Positions 1 to 11,062 are shown, counted from the first letter of the stretch. The stretch: 64,000 nucleotides of DNA from Trichobilharzia regenti (GCA_944472135.2 OX235262.1:55958440-56022439); one strand, 5' to 3'. Made by a program: numbers and translations. Notes: generated by a model from the sequence alone, not told the origin.

Positions 1-470
1 GATGATAATGGTAAAAATAACTTTTACAAACAAATCGATTGTATTAAGCCCAAAGGAACCTATTTTTGAGATGAGAATTTCAGATTTGTATAGTACAATC
101 TATTCACCTTTGCATGTAAAATTGAATTTAAAACAAAATACTTTTTCAAAATATTCTAAGTTACTTCCTAAAATAAGTGAAGAAAAAAGTATCCTAGGAC
201 TATAAATTGACTAGATGGTGTTCAGTATATGCATATATTCTGTTTAATTTACAAAAGTATTAGTTTTATTGCATTGTACTTTTGCAATTCACTGATCATT
301 TTAACAACTAAGGCACAGTATCCAACTGCTTCTAAGATAACAGGACAATATAGTTAACTAAAGGAAAAGAAAAAATGGAATGATCTGAATGGTTTACAAG
401 AGTTAGTTTCTAAGGATGGGATTCGTTTCAAGTTTGACCACATATTGATACCAGTTAGTGAAGCATTGAA
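1..470. other. AT-rich sequence, nothing recognised
   Basis: A 67-codon open frame runs from the window edge to 205, but it has no recognisable motif and no splice signal I can defend. I see no repeat family here. Confidence 0.5.
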
Positions 471-800
471 AACCAGAGAGTACTTGACAGCTATTTCGTC
501 CTAGTCTAGTACTCATAGGTGGTATGCACTCAGTGGGGTTCGAACGCAGGACATTCTGGTTACAAGGGAAGCTCGTCTACCATTCAGCCACTGTAGCCCA
601 ATTCAGTGGCAAGTCCATGAATTCTAACTTCTATCAATTTGTGATTTAGCGCGACCACCGACTAATGTTGTCGGTGGGAAATCCATCCTCACACTTGGCT
701 GGTTGAACCTCACGACTTCTCCCTAGAACTCCAGGAAACTCCGTCTTGTAGCAAGTGAGCATCAGATTAATTTTAAAGAGTTGGTTTATACGAATTGATA
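470..800 (-). mobile_element. SINE family X, long degraded copy
   Basis: Read on the minus strand, it contains a tRNA-like box B, the family X hammerhead remnant near 485-530 and the block around 650-760 that also occurs at 49,920-50,070. The hammerhead core is heavily mutated. Boundaries are approximate. Confidence 0.65.
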
Positions 801-1112
801 TCATTTAGAGAACTATTGAAAACCAGCTGTTTCATCCTAGTTAGGGAATCATCGGCAGTACACAATTACTAACAGGGTCCGAACTCAGGACCTTCCGGTT
901 TTAAGGGAAGTTTGTAATCCATTTAGCCTCTGAGACGTGATTCGAAGCCTGATAAATTCTAAAGTCTTTCAAGCCAATATTTTAGCGAAACTACCATTCA
1001 ACCCCGGGAAGTGAGTACTAACGATGAATCCCAAACTAGGATGAAACAGCTGTGCAGTACTGCTTGCTGGTTTTCATTGTTTCTTTTACTGATACCAATT
1101 TGTAGTCAGATT
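800..1112. mobile_element. SINE family X, head-to-head inverted pair
   Basis: A minus-strand family X copy (tail, hammerhead relic and tRNA-like unit, about 800-1,000) is joined to a plus-strand hammerhead plus tail segment (about 1,005-1,112), so that the 3' part of the SINE occurs as an inverted repeat around one tRNA-like unit. The plus-strand relic keeps the GAAACAGCTGT block but not the first half of the core. Confidence 0.6.
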
Positions 1113-1565
1113 TGGTTTAGACTATACCAGTTAAAAGATAATTTTTTCTGTGAACTTTGCGGAACAGTGTTTAGTCGGATATGAAACCGCTAATGATGAT
1201 TTAATGTTTCTCACCAGATATTCTATATTTATTCGCCAGGTACATTTTTTATATCATATGTATTTTGGATTTTTTATGCAGCTGAAGATATATAAAACCT
1301 TAAGACAAAAGCTAATATTCGTTGTCAAGATGCTTGGCGTCTTCAGTGTAAAGGAGTGCTTCTTCTTTTGTCTTATCCAGTCTACGACAATACAGTCGCA
1401 TATAAAAGAGGTAATATTACAGTTGGATAAGGGAATAGGTGACAGTCCTAAAAAATTGCGTATTTGTTCGAGGCTGATATATCATACGATTTTGTATGTG
1501 TTTTACAAGACTATATGTACAGCTTTAATTGTATACTTAGTTTTTATATGTTAGATTGTAGGGAT
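1113..1565. other. Unassigned; one 134-codon open frame
   Basis: An open frame at 1,150-1,554 (+) begins with GTG rather than ATG. An in-frame stop lies just upstream (1,132-1,134), before any usable acceptor. Codon use is unremarkable and no domain is visible, so I do not call it a gene. Confidence 0.4.
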
Positions 1566-1890
1566 TTGATTAGTTCCCAGTTTTATCAATAATTAAAAGC
1601 CAGGGATTGCTGGGCAGCTTCTTCTTACTAGTTTGGAACTCCTCAGCACCTCGGCCCCATGACCTCATCAAAGATCGAACTACAAACCTTCAGATTGCGA
1701 TCCTAGCTCGTTGACGAATTAGCCACTAAGGCGTTGTCCGATGGCCCATGAGTTCTAACTTCCTCCAAATGGCGATGTATAGTTCCCCTGATAGCCAATG
1801 TTACGGGTGCGACCTGTTAAACCAGCCCAAACTAGAATGAAGCTGCTGTCCAACATCTCCGGTTTTCAGTGTTTCTTCAAATGGTAACAA
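1566..1890. mobile_element. SINE family X relic
   Basis: A minus-strand tRNA-like segment with the usual X flank (bases about 1,740-1,810 resemble the block preceding the tRNA unit in other copies), followed by a plus-strand hammerhead 3' half and tail near 1,825-1,890. It is strongly decayed. Confidence 0.5.
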
Positions 1891-2390
1891 GTTTTGATCA
1901 CAGATATATACTTAGTTCACTTTCATATGTCTGAGAGTATTTCTTATCAGTATAAACTGTATTTTAAAAACCTATTTGCTTCACTCACTGTGCTTTGTAT
2001 TTTAAGATTAGGATAATTCAGACATGTTTAAATGAATCAGTCTTGTCTTGTTTGAAGTCTTTATTGACTGCAAAAAACAACCAGCCATATTTATAAATAA
2101 TTTATATAGAGATTGTATATTTTATCATGCTGTCAATGTCCCTTCTTTTCAACAAGTTTGAATGATAATATTTAGAAAGCGATAACTAGTTCATTGACAT
2201 TCTAGTGATGACTTTTTGATGGAGAATAGCTGTTTTAACTAAAAAATATTATAAATCCAAGATAATCAACTTAAAATGAATGAAACACAAGATGATAAGA
2301 GCAAAAGTCTTTTATGTTATCTGTGTTGAACTTTAGCAAATGCGGTTATTTAAACTAACAATTTTCAAGATATTCAATAAGTTTAATTCT
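1891..2390. other. AT-rich, nothing recognised
   Basis: No open frame, RNA or repeat family identified. Confidence 0.5.
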
Positions 2391-2620
2391 CCAATCAGCC
2401 ACTAGAAACTCACTCAATGACCAATAATCTCCAACTTCTAACAATTGCTAATGTTAGTCCAACCATCAGCCAGTGTTATTGGCAAGTATATGCCTTCATA
2501 TCCAATCTGGTAGGTCCCACTTTCCCACTGATGAAGAATCTTAAACTAGGATAAATCAGTTGTCCAGTACTCTCTGGTTTTATCTGGTTATCTAGCTGAT
2601 ATCAATGTGTGAACAAACTT
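2391..2620 (+). mobile_element. SINE family X, degraded copy
   Basis: The upstream X block is followed by a hammerhead relic at about 2,528-2,575. The relic has UGAAGA, but C3 and the GAAA arm are damaged, and the X tail follows. Confidence 0.55.
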
Positions 2621-3317
2621 GAAATAACAACGAAACTCTAAATACTCACCGATAAAAATTATTTTGATGCTCACTAGTGACTGGCTACAATGCAAAGTTG
2701 ACCGAAGTTCTAGTGAGAAGTCGTGAAAGCTGAACACCACCATTTCAGACGTAAAGATAAACACTCGTCATTGGCATAGACTGACAACCATGCTAAACTC
2801 ATGAAATGTATGGAGTTGGAATTCACGGGGCATTGAGTCGTGTCACATTAAATAAATGTTCTAGGAGTTTATTTTTGTAAAGCAGCATTATCAGTGAATT
2901 GCTCTTGTTATACTAGACACTAAAGTTCTTGTCTACAGTATCAATCGCATCAAGGTAAAATGAATGTTCATCTATAGTAGGCGGCTGGCGATAACGATAT
3001 ATTGCGAATTGATTGAATTAAGAATTCGTGGGTCATTGAATTTCTACTCCACGGCTAACTGATCAACCAGCCGGACAGATAATCTAAGAGTTCTTAGCCT
3101 GACCCCATTGAAGATTAAGGGTGCTCACTACTGAGAAGTCCCAAACTTGTACTAAACAGATGTCTAGTTTCCCATGGTTTTCAACAATTCTGTGGTGATG
3201 ATAATTTATGACGAAACAATACACTGAAATCATCCAAATGCTTACAAACAGCATAATCAAAATTGTATCATAGTTTTTGTTAGTCGAATAACTGTGAAAT
3301 ATTGTACTGTTTTAGTC
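2621..3317. other. Unassigned, with a weak family X relic
   Basis: About 3,020-3,200 contains a very decayed plus-strand X-like segment (hammerhead relic near 3,126-3,170). The rest shows nothing recognisable. Confidence 0.35.
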
Positions 3318-3433
3318 TTCAAACGAACTGTCGTCAAGATTTGACAGAATAGTTCTAAAATATTTGGGCACCCAGTGAGAAGTAGGCATTTAAAAAAAAT
3401 ATATTTGTAAAATCTTAGCGAGATTGAAATGAG

Positions 3434-3483
3434 TAATTCCAACGTTTCGTTCGGCAATCTGGTCGAACTCTTCAGGGAAATTA
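3434..3483 (-). ncRNA. Hammerhead ribozyme, PLE type, core intact
   Basis: On the minus strand, the core CUGAAGA is followed directly by a 5-bp stem II (GUUCG with CGAAC, loop of 10) and then GAAAC. Stem III is a 2-bp AC/GU with no loop, leading to a GUU cleavage triplet. Stem I pairs UAAUUUCC with GGAAUUA with one bulged U. Every invariant core base is present. Very short stem III is typical of retroelement hammerheads, which may act as dimers. Activity is inferred only. Confidence 0.7.
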
Positions 3484-3565
3484 ATCGAAATGACATAACA
3501 GAGGTTTATATATAAAACAATAGATGTTCCCTTTATATATAAACCTCTGTTATATTAATTTCGAA

Positions 3566-3617
3566 TAATTTCCCTGAAGAGGTTCGAACCAGATTGCCGA
3601 ACGAAACGTTGAAATTA
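3566..3617 (+). ncRNA. Hammerhead ribozyme, PLE type, altered copy
   Basis: Mirror copy of the minus-strand motif. CUGAAGA and GAAAC are present, but one extra G sits between the core and stem II, and stem I has a G to A change (GAAAUUA). Probably weak or inactive. Confidence 0.6.
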
Positions 3618-3689
3618 CTCATTTCTATCTCGCTGAGATTTTACAAATATATATTTTTAAACATCTTTTGTCTTCTTTAGGCTATCTGA

Positions 3690-3905
3690 AGATGCCGTTA
3701 TGCGCATCCAGATGACGAGTCCCAAATAGGACGAAATGCGCATCGTGGATTCAGCTGTTAGTCACCATCCACCAAGTAACTTCTAATTACATGTCCGGAC
3801 ATCGTCGAATCATCTGCACAAGAAGCCGTCATGTCAATCAGAGACCGAGCACTTCGGTGCAAACAATCGACGAGGAAATCTAAAATTCAGTTAAATACTT
3901 AAAAA
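3690..3905 (+). mobile_element. Sm-alpha-like SINE, 5'-truncated
   Basis: Starts just before the hammerhead and continues through the roughly 150-bp body also seen at 13,840-13,975 (shared blocks around 3,815-3,890). The tRNA-like head is missing. The Sm-alpha family of schistosomes is a tRNA-derived SINE carrying a hammerhead. Confidence 0.8.
3706..3750 (+). ncRNA. Sm-alpha-type hammerhead with C3 to A change
   Basis: Stem I AUCCA/UGGAU, stem II GUCC/GGAC, GAAA, a no-loop stem III (UGC/GCA) and an AUC cleavage site are all present. The core reads AUGACGA where the family consensus is CUGACGA. C3 pairs with G8 in the active fold, so this copy is expected to be inactive. Confidence 0.8.
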
Positions 3906-5817
3906 ATTACTTTAGAAAATTAGAGTCAATTAAATCTTAGCGATTCAATTATCCTTTCTGTCAGAACTTTCCATTAAAATCATTGATTTGATAAAGAAGG
4001 CTAAGTTTTCAGTAAAGAACAGAAAATAAACTTTTCAAAAAATAGTCTTAAAGAAGAGTGTTACAAAACTCTATGTCGTAAAATCTACCATTAGGCAAAT
4101 CATGTGCTGTATAAATAATAGCTCTATTATTGTCATGTTTTATCTCTAACTTCTTAATCATAGTGGAATATGTGATAGCAGAGAAAGTTATTTTACTGGA
4201 GGATATCTTCTATTATACTTGATATTATAAACAACTAGTTTTTACTATCTAATCTTTGAAAGAGGACGTAAGTAAGCTGTCGATCAAATCGACTGTTTCA
4301 GTTATGTTATTGCACAAATCAAATGAGACACTTTCCACCATGTGATTCTTATAAGTCATATGAAAATGAGCAAAAAAGAGGAATAATTCAGTAAAAATAA
4401 AAATAAGACTATTTAGCTTTTAAGGTGTCAATCCTACTTTAACTATTTGTCTTGTCTTTTTATACAAGTGTATGTTTTTTTCTGCTTGTTTAATCCACCT
4501 AGAATACAACAACAGGAATTCAAGGATTTGTACCGTAATTACGTTCATTTGGTAGCATACATAGAGTTGTTCGATGTTGACTTTAAAAACGCAGCTGCCA
4601 TCCATATTTTGCGATAATTTTTTTATACAGTGTTTAACTAAAAGGCATTCAACAAATACTATTTATTATACGCAAATTACAAGAGGACAAATTATGCAAC
4701 TAGTTTAAAGGTAAGACATGACGAAACCTAAGCGGTGATATAAATAGGCAATTCATAGTTAATGTTCCTTCGATTTGAAAACAATAGGCGAACAGCAGAC
4801 TACAAGGTGGGAGGATCTCGAGCTCCATCCTGCATAGGGTTACGTGTTCATACTACTGAGAAGTCGAAGACAAAGGTAAAGCTAACAACTTTTCAGTCTC
4901 TGATGGCTATCAAAACCATCTTAAATCTTGTAATATAATCAGAATAATCTACGTGGATCATAAAGTACCTTATAAGTGTGGGTAGAAGAAATCAAATCTA
5001 AACGTATTGATATATATATATATCACTGTTTGTGGCCGTAAAAGTAATGATATGCGAAACCAAAATAGAACGCCTTTCATTTGACTACTCATCTAAACAC
5101 AAAAACGTTTATCTGACAGTAATATTAAATTGCGATATGTACACATTAATTCATATGGAAAAACACACCTTTTTATTCAGCGAAGATATATCTCTTTTCA
5201 ACGACTTCATTTTCAAGCTGTGCAGTCGTACTTATATTACAGCGAAAGTCATTCGATGGCACTAGAAATCGCTTCGTCAGTGTTGCACGTATGATAAGAA
5301 TAAAGGTAATTAAAATGATATACTAAGGGGGGGGGGTAGGAGAGTTGTCAAGTGGATGATTTACAAAACTTTTTAAAGATTATCTTATTTTGGACAATTC
5401 TACCCCCTTAAAACATCTTTTTAACTGTCTTTATTCTTATCATATATGCAATATTGTCTGAGCAATTTCTAGTAATTTTAGAGCCAATAAGATGTTTTGA
5501 AGAGAGTATGACTGCAACCGGACTGCTTCGTTGGAATGCTTTGTGCTGCTAATTTTTTACTGTTAATGATTCAATTTTATTGCTGTGTAAAAAAGAAACA
5601 CAGCCAGTATTTCATGCATTAAACTTACTGAATGAAAAAAATTTAGTATGAATAACACAATTTTTTTAGTGTGAACTTCGTCAAAACCGACATAAGTTGG
5701 AGAACTATTATAAACCCAAGGAGTACTCAACATATATTTTGTCTTTGTTTGAGGTTTTTGACAGTGCTCATCCGAGACATCACCAGCTATCAATGCTTTT
5801 GGCCATTCGCCATTTTT
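3906..5817. other. Long AT-rich stretch without recognised genes
   Basis: Holds a short TA repeat (about 5,010-5,024) and a G10 run (about 5,326-5,336). Open frames of 60-87 codons on both strands have no motifs and no credible splice context. Confidence 0.5.
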
Positions 5818-6033
5818 TTCCTTCACGTTCCCAGTGGAACATATGGCTTCAAACTAGAGACTTGAAGTTTCTATAGCAATGTTTAATTTTAACAGGATAG
5901 GGTTGCTAGCCTCATGCCCAACCTTTCGTCTTATCAGCTGGCTTAGCGAGGTAAAGGAGTGCATCGGCCGGGGATCGAACTCCGGACCATATGCATGGTC
6001 GACGAGCGTTCTAATCGCTATGCCACCGACGCC
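5818..6033 (-). mobile_element. SINE family W (Z-type tRNA head, RTE tail)
   Basis: Read on the minus strand: a tRNA-like head with boxes A and B at about 5,950-6,033, a body of about 90 bp, and a 3' end near 5,818-5,850 that matches the tail of the RTE LINEs in this window (block around GTTCCACTGGGAAC preceded by GAAGCC). SINEs commonly borrow the 3' tail of the LINE that mobilises them, so W is probably an RTE-dependent SINE. Confidence 0.7.
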
Positions 6034-7511
6034 TTTGGCCATTCGGTTACTGTATAGAAATTATGTAGCCCATGAGTCGTAATTTCTGTACTGGATTTGA
6101 CTGCTAGTTGTCGTGAATGCTTAATCTACAGACTTATACTGCGTATGTATCTATGGAGGATTTCGGAAGATATCGACATGCAAACCGGAAATCAGTTTTG
6201 ATTAAAATGGTAAGAGACAGCATTTTCCATCGTAAAAAAAGAAAGCAGCAATTTAATTCTACTGAAATACAAGCGTATTCTATGTCTACTTATAAGTAAT
6301 ACAGAAAATTATATAAAATTTTCAGTCAGTAAATCTTCAACCCATTTTGAATATTATTTTAAATCTACATCGATTGGGGATTAGATAACAGCTATAGAAT
6401 AAGCGTGTTTATCTGCTTATTGTGAATTATTCAGTTTAGTATTATATATGTAGAATATTTTCAAGACTCAGTGCTTTAGGACGAAACAGAGAAATATAAG
6501 TTTACATTTCATCTTTCTCCAACTGATATAATAATTAAGTTTTATATCAGGCAATATGCAAACATATGGTACAAACATTTTCGCATATTTAGTTCCAATA
6601 AACCTTCTTCATACAGGATTTGCATGTAAAGTAATAATCTGGAGTATATCTTTATTTCCTTGAAAAAGTTTTAAAAAAAAGTTAACTTGGAAGCAAGTTA
6701 AATCAGAAAGGAAGTTCATGGATAGGTCGTTCGATTTAACTGGACGATTAGAACATTGATAAATCCAGAAGAAATCAAGCATTTTTGGTGGAAATCAATT
6801 TCGGTAGCGCAGCAGTTCAAGCAGACCGCCTTGATTTTTCTTTTGAAATGTTAAGCTACAATGAGAACCGTCATTTACCAACGGTGCCTGCATCGTCTAT
6901 TTTCTCATTTCATAAACAAAAAGAAGCCATTCAAAGCATTTGATGAAAAAATCTGCACCATCAGGTAAGAGAACACCGTCGTATTCTTTAAAATATCACG
7001 GACACTTAGTGCACTCATTTCTCAAGAGTGGATCAGTTAATGCTTTATTTTATTGATCGATAAATAATTAATAATGTTGATTAAACTTCGATAAACATTA
7101 GCATATTGTTTAAAGGATCGTACTTTATTTGAAAATGAGGCATCACATTACGGTCGGCTACTTCGAATGTTACAGTGACAAGTTAATTAATTGCACTGAA
7201 GTATCTAAACGAGTGGTGCGTCAATGGTTTAGTGATCGAGTGTTTGCTAACATCGTATATGAGTCTGGTTTGATTACATCCCAGCTCATTGCTAGCTAGT
7301 AGGAAGCCCGGAACAGAGGAAGGTTGAATATGAGCCTAGGTACTCAATGTCATAAAAACACCACCAATTCTACTGTGTTCTACAAACTACATATTACCTT
7401 TGGAAGGCAAGAAATAAAAAGAATACGCTGCAAAAGGTGAATGAATGTAGCAAGATATTCAAAATGATTGCAAATGTTTAAAAAAAACCTTTTTCACTTC
7501 CTCAGACTTAC
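6034..7511. other. Probable intron 3' of the channel exon
   Basis: Lies directly after the splice donor of the minus-strand channel exon, so it is at least in part intronic in that gene. No C-linker or cyclic-nucleotide-binding exon was recognised here. Open frames are short and featureless. Confidence 0.45.
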
Positions 7512-9000
7512 CTTGAAATTCTTTTGTGCAGTACTAACATTTGTTACAATATTGCTTACATGTCCAAGTACGGTAGCCATTAAAAACATGCCAATTACAC
7601 CTTCACATATTAAATAAAAGTAGGCGACAGGACAATTAGGCGTAGGAAATCCACCAACAGGGAATAAACTTAACATACTCCAATAGAATGCATGTAAATA
7701 TTCATATTCTCCATGATTATCTGTAGATGATTGTATTTCACGGAATAAATGTGTTCCTTGAGGTGTAGTTGAAGTAAGTGGTATCATGTTACTATTAACA
7801 TATCCTAATGTTGCAGATACACTAGTAGGAGATCCTGTTGTTATCAAAAATCCGCCTGCAGTATTTACACCATTCATAGAATTATCTCCTCCAGTTCGTA
7901 GTAATGAAGTGCTATTGTTCATGCCACTGTCGTTAGATTTCCGTGATGATTATTTTGGACAGTACTATGATTACTATTATTGGCACGATTATTTGTACTA
8001 CCGCTAGTAGTATTATGTGAAATATGACTTCCTGTACCTAAACTTGTAGTTTGTGTACTTGTTGACGCTGTTGTTGTAGCTCCACCTGAATTCGGTGAAT
8101 TCGGTGTAACAGTCAGCATGAAGACACTTTCAGCAGTTGAATTGAACAATTGGAAAATACATGCATTCCAATGTAAAAAAGTTAAATAATACAACAACAG
8201 TTTAGTTGATCGCATTAAATTAGGATAATTTGCGTGTCGTTCAGCTCTATCCATAAACTGCCAAAATTTATACACCTTACACAATCGAAATATCCTTAGG
8301 ATAGATTTGTATCCAATAGATAAATATAAGAAATCCAACGGCAGTAAACTAAGACAATCAATATAGAAACGTGATGAATTCAAGTAGTGGGAACGCATTT
8401 TCACTCCATCGAATTGCAAACTCCATCTTCTAAGAAACCAGTTCTAATGGATATAGTCATATCAATGAGATACAGTAGATCAGCAAAATAATCTAATGTT
8501 AACCAAAAAATGACAGTTTGTTGATTGATTTCATTGAATGCAAATCTATACATAATCACCCATAAATGATACATAAAAACTACACTGATAACACCACACC
8601 ATGAATAAACAATACGTCCAGATGGATTAAAATAGAATGAAGAAGTACTTTTCCATTTTGATTTAGGCAGAATATTAGTTGTATCCATTGGTGATTGTGA
8701 TCTTGACGTTGAAGAGGGTAACAATGTGGTATTGAGGGGATTCAACTTTTGTTTGTCTACATTATTTTCGTCTTTATGATAAGTATAAGCATTCGATGAA
8801 TTATACAGTAATGGTGTGTTGGTTTGTGAGGCTGAATAATTTTCACCAGGTAAACGTTTACGTATATGATTTTGTCTTTCAGGTAATTGTATCACACTTG
8901 TATTATGCTTATTTTCATTTCGCATCAACCAGTTGGGTTGTTTTGCATTGTCCAAAGTTATTTCAGAATCATCGGATGTACTGACATGTGGATCATCCAT
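7512..9000 (-). CDS. CNG-type ion channel, S1-S6 exon, frameshifted
   Basis: Encodes the membrane core of a cyclic-nucleotide-gated-type cation channel of the plasma membrane. Three minus-strand frames join end to end. 9,000-8,401 holds a low-complexity N terminus, S1 (about residues 128-155) and S2 with the RTGFLEDG motif. 8,419-7,919 holds S3, an Arg-containing S4 (ILRIFRLCKVYKFWQF) and S5 ending LHWNACIFQLF, all close to the CNG family. 7,922-7,512 holds the pore helix (FYWSML), the filter and S6, ending AQKNFK at AAG|GTAAGT, a good splice donor. Each frame change (near 8,405-8,419 and 7,919-7,960) would be explained by one missing base. The S5-pore linker is greatly enlarged by Asn/Ser/Thr-rich sequence. 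The ATG at 9,000 may be the start, or the exon may begin at the AG about 18 bases upstream. C-linker and ligand-binding exons were not found. A young pseudogene is the alternative to assembly errors. Confidence 0.85.
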
Positions 9001-9391
9001 TGCATGTATATTTATCTGATTTAATAGAAAGTAGGATTGTGAATATTTTCGATTTGGTTATCGCTTGTTTTAGTGATCATTAATTTTTTGGAGTAATTAA
9101 CCGACTTTTTAAAGAAATACAGTGTCACTGCTGAAATAAATCAAGTTCGATTAAACAAATAATCATATGAAGAACTGTTATAATTGTTTTAGTTGACTGC
9201 GAATGATTCAGATTTGGTATATTTGAGTTTCAGACCTATCACTGTTCCTGTTAAATCATTGGATAAACAAAATGGAATATTGGAATCTGATTGGCTGGTT
9301 TTTGGACGAATCAGAATAGTTGAAATTTCAGTGTAAAAAATGTTTTCCCTGATGAGTCATCATTTTTAAATATTAATGGTAATAATAATGA
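9001..9391. other. Upstream of channel exon; nothing recognised
   Basis: Pyrimidine-rich sequence ending AG (on the minus strand, about 9,019-9,030) could be a splice acceptor or simply 5' UTR. No promoter motif is defensible. Confidence 0.4.
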
Positions 9392-9530
9392 TAACCTGAA
9401 TGGTATACGAGCTTGCCTTGTAACCAGAAGGCCCTGGGTTCGAACCCTGTCAGTAATTGCGTACTGCGGATGATTCCAAAACTAGGATGAAACAGCTGTC
9501 CACTGCTCCTTGCTGGCTCTCAGTGGATTG
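9392..9530 (+). mobile_element. SINE family X, partial
   Basis: tRNA-like unit (box A near 9,392, box B GGTTCGAACCC near 9,437) followed by a hammerhead relic at 9,463-9,515. The core is CGGAUGA (U4 to G), but GAAACAGCTGTCC is intact. Confidence 0.75.
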
Positions 9531-9709
9531 TACGCATTAAAACAATTTATCTTCTTTCACAAATAAATAAGTTGATAAGAACTAAAGATACTGCAACAAA
9601 CTGACATGCTGGGATTATTATGTGTGTAATATTTGGGCACTATGGTAGTATATAATGCTACATTTATTTCCTTTTTGGATATATCACACGGTGACACAGT
9701 GTTATTAAG

Positions 9710-11062
9710 TAATAATAATAATTTATTTATTACTTTCTATATATACAAACTGAGGGAGATGCCATGGGATCACCGAAATCGTCGATTGTGGCATACATAT
9801 TCATGGATAGGTGGGAAAAGATATCGATTGAAACGTTCAGCCCCAACCCAAAAGTATGGCGAAGGTATGTAGATGATACATTCACCGTGCTTAGAACACA
9901 GGACATAAATAGATTTTTTGAACACATCAATTCGAAGGTGGAGGCAGTTCAATTCACTTATGAATTGGAAAGTCAGGAAGGGGAACTTCCAATGTTAGAT
10001 TGCAACGTAAAAAGGAAAGAAGATGGGAAGTTAAACACTAGTGTTTACAGAAAACCCACACACTCAAACAGATATTTGGATTTCCGATCAGCCTATCCTA
10101 TGTCAGTAAAAACAGGATTGGTGAAATGTTTAAATGACAGAGCACAAAAACTAAGTAGTACCAAGGAAAATCTAAGACAGGAAGTGAGACACATAAAAGA
10201 AGCCTTGAAACTTAATAATTACCCGGATAAATTAGTCAAGAAATATGTAAGTAAACGTAAAAATAAAATAAATAATAATGATAATAGCGATAGTGATAAT
10301 AATAATAATGATAATAATGATAATGATAATAATAATAGTGATAATGATAATATTAATGACGAAACCAACAATAAGGAATCTAAATCATCAACAGTAATTC
10401 CATACAAGGAAGGAACCTCGGAAGCCTTACGCAGAATCCTTAACAAGGCAGGAATAAAAGTAGCATTTAAACCAACCACAAACTCAATTAGAAACAAGCT
10501 TTGTCGGTTAAAGGATCAATCCTGTGGAGCCTTTAAAACAAAACAATTTAGTTTATCTAATACCCTACCTGCAATGATTGTCAGGTCAAATACATAGGTC
10601 AAACTAGTAGAACAGGGGCAGTCAGACTAGCCGTACATAAAACCTAGCTAAATCGAAATTGGTTGACCCAAACAAGATAAGAAATCTAGAAAATATTTCA
10701 GCTATAGCACTCACTACATGCAGTGACACACAACCATACAATAGGCTGAATGGGATAGGATGACAGTTTTAAAATCTAATGTCACAGGGTATAGGGAGAG
10801 ATTGATAACAGAAGCTTTGTTTATCGAATCAACTGAAAATACCTGTCTGGAATAGAAATGATTCAACACCGTTCACCCAGATACATGGAAAATTCTACTA
10901 CCATTACGACAAATAGGCGAAGATAAAGGAAACTATAAAACTAAAATTTCAAAGTCGGGTGATCAAAATTGATATGATTATGAACAATGAATTGTGTTCG
11001 AAACGTCATCTAGTAAATAATACTGTTTCCCTCACTGTGTGATACAGCTAATAAACAAACTA
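9710..11062 (+). mobile_element. Penelope-like element 1, 5'-truncated
   Basis: The open frame 9,764-10,597 encodes the end of a PLE reverse transcriptase. It has a degenerate GDAMGSP segment, YVDDTF (residues 35-40), a LDCNV..DG segment and RKPTHSNRYL (residues 96-105). An Asn/Asp-rich linker (about 168-202) follows. The GIY-YIG endonuclease half continues in another frame at about 10,575-10,640 (YIGQTSRT). A small insertion near 10,565, absent from the related copy at 13,280, breaks the frame. The untranslated 3' end to about 11,060 recurs at 18,375, 26,170 and 55,290. The 5' truncation at the RT palm is typical of retrotransposed copies. Dead copy. Confidence 0.85.

Larger units (their letters stand above)
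3318..3660. repeat. Head-to-head PLE terminal repeats (palindrome)
   Basis: The minus-strand arm, roughly 3,318-3,518, matches the 310-bp terminal repeat of the PLE derivative at 24,950-26,074. A shorter plus-strand copy of the same end, 3,535-3,660, forms an inverted repeat of about 125 bp with it across a spacer of about 20 bp. Both arms carry a PLE-type hammerhead. Penelope-like elements are known to have hammerhead-bearing terminal repeats and often integrate as rearranged or inverted units. Confidence 0.75.

Noticed and set aside
1150..1554. 134-codon open frame as a gene
   Set aside because: Starts with GTG, has an in-frame stop just upstream before any usable acceptor, and shows no domain.
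5326..5336. G-runs here and at about 30,780 and 61,590 as G-quadruplex elements
   Set aside because: Single runs rather than four spaced tracts; likely mononucleotide slippage or assembly noise.
10219..10497. Leu/Ser-rich minus-strand frame
   Set aside because: Antisense shadow of the AAT/GAT repeat in PLE 1.
10960..11010. Hammerhead at the PLE 1 3' end (GTTCGAAACGTC)
   Set aside because: GAAAC and a possible stem II are present, but no CUGANGA lies before it in this copy or at 18.4 and 55.3 kb.
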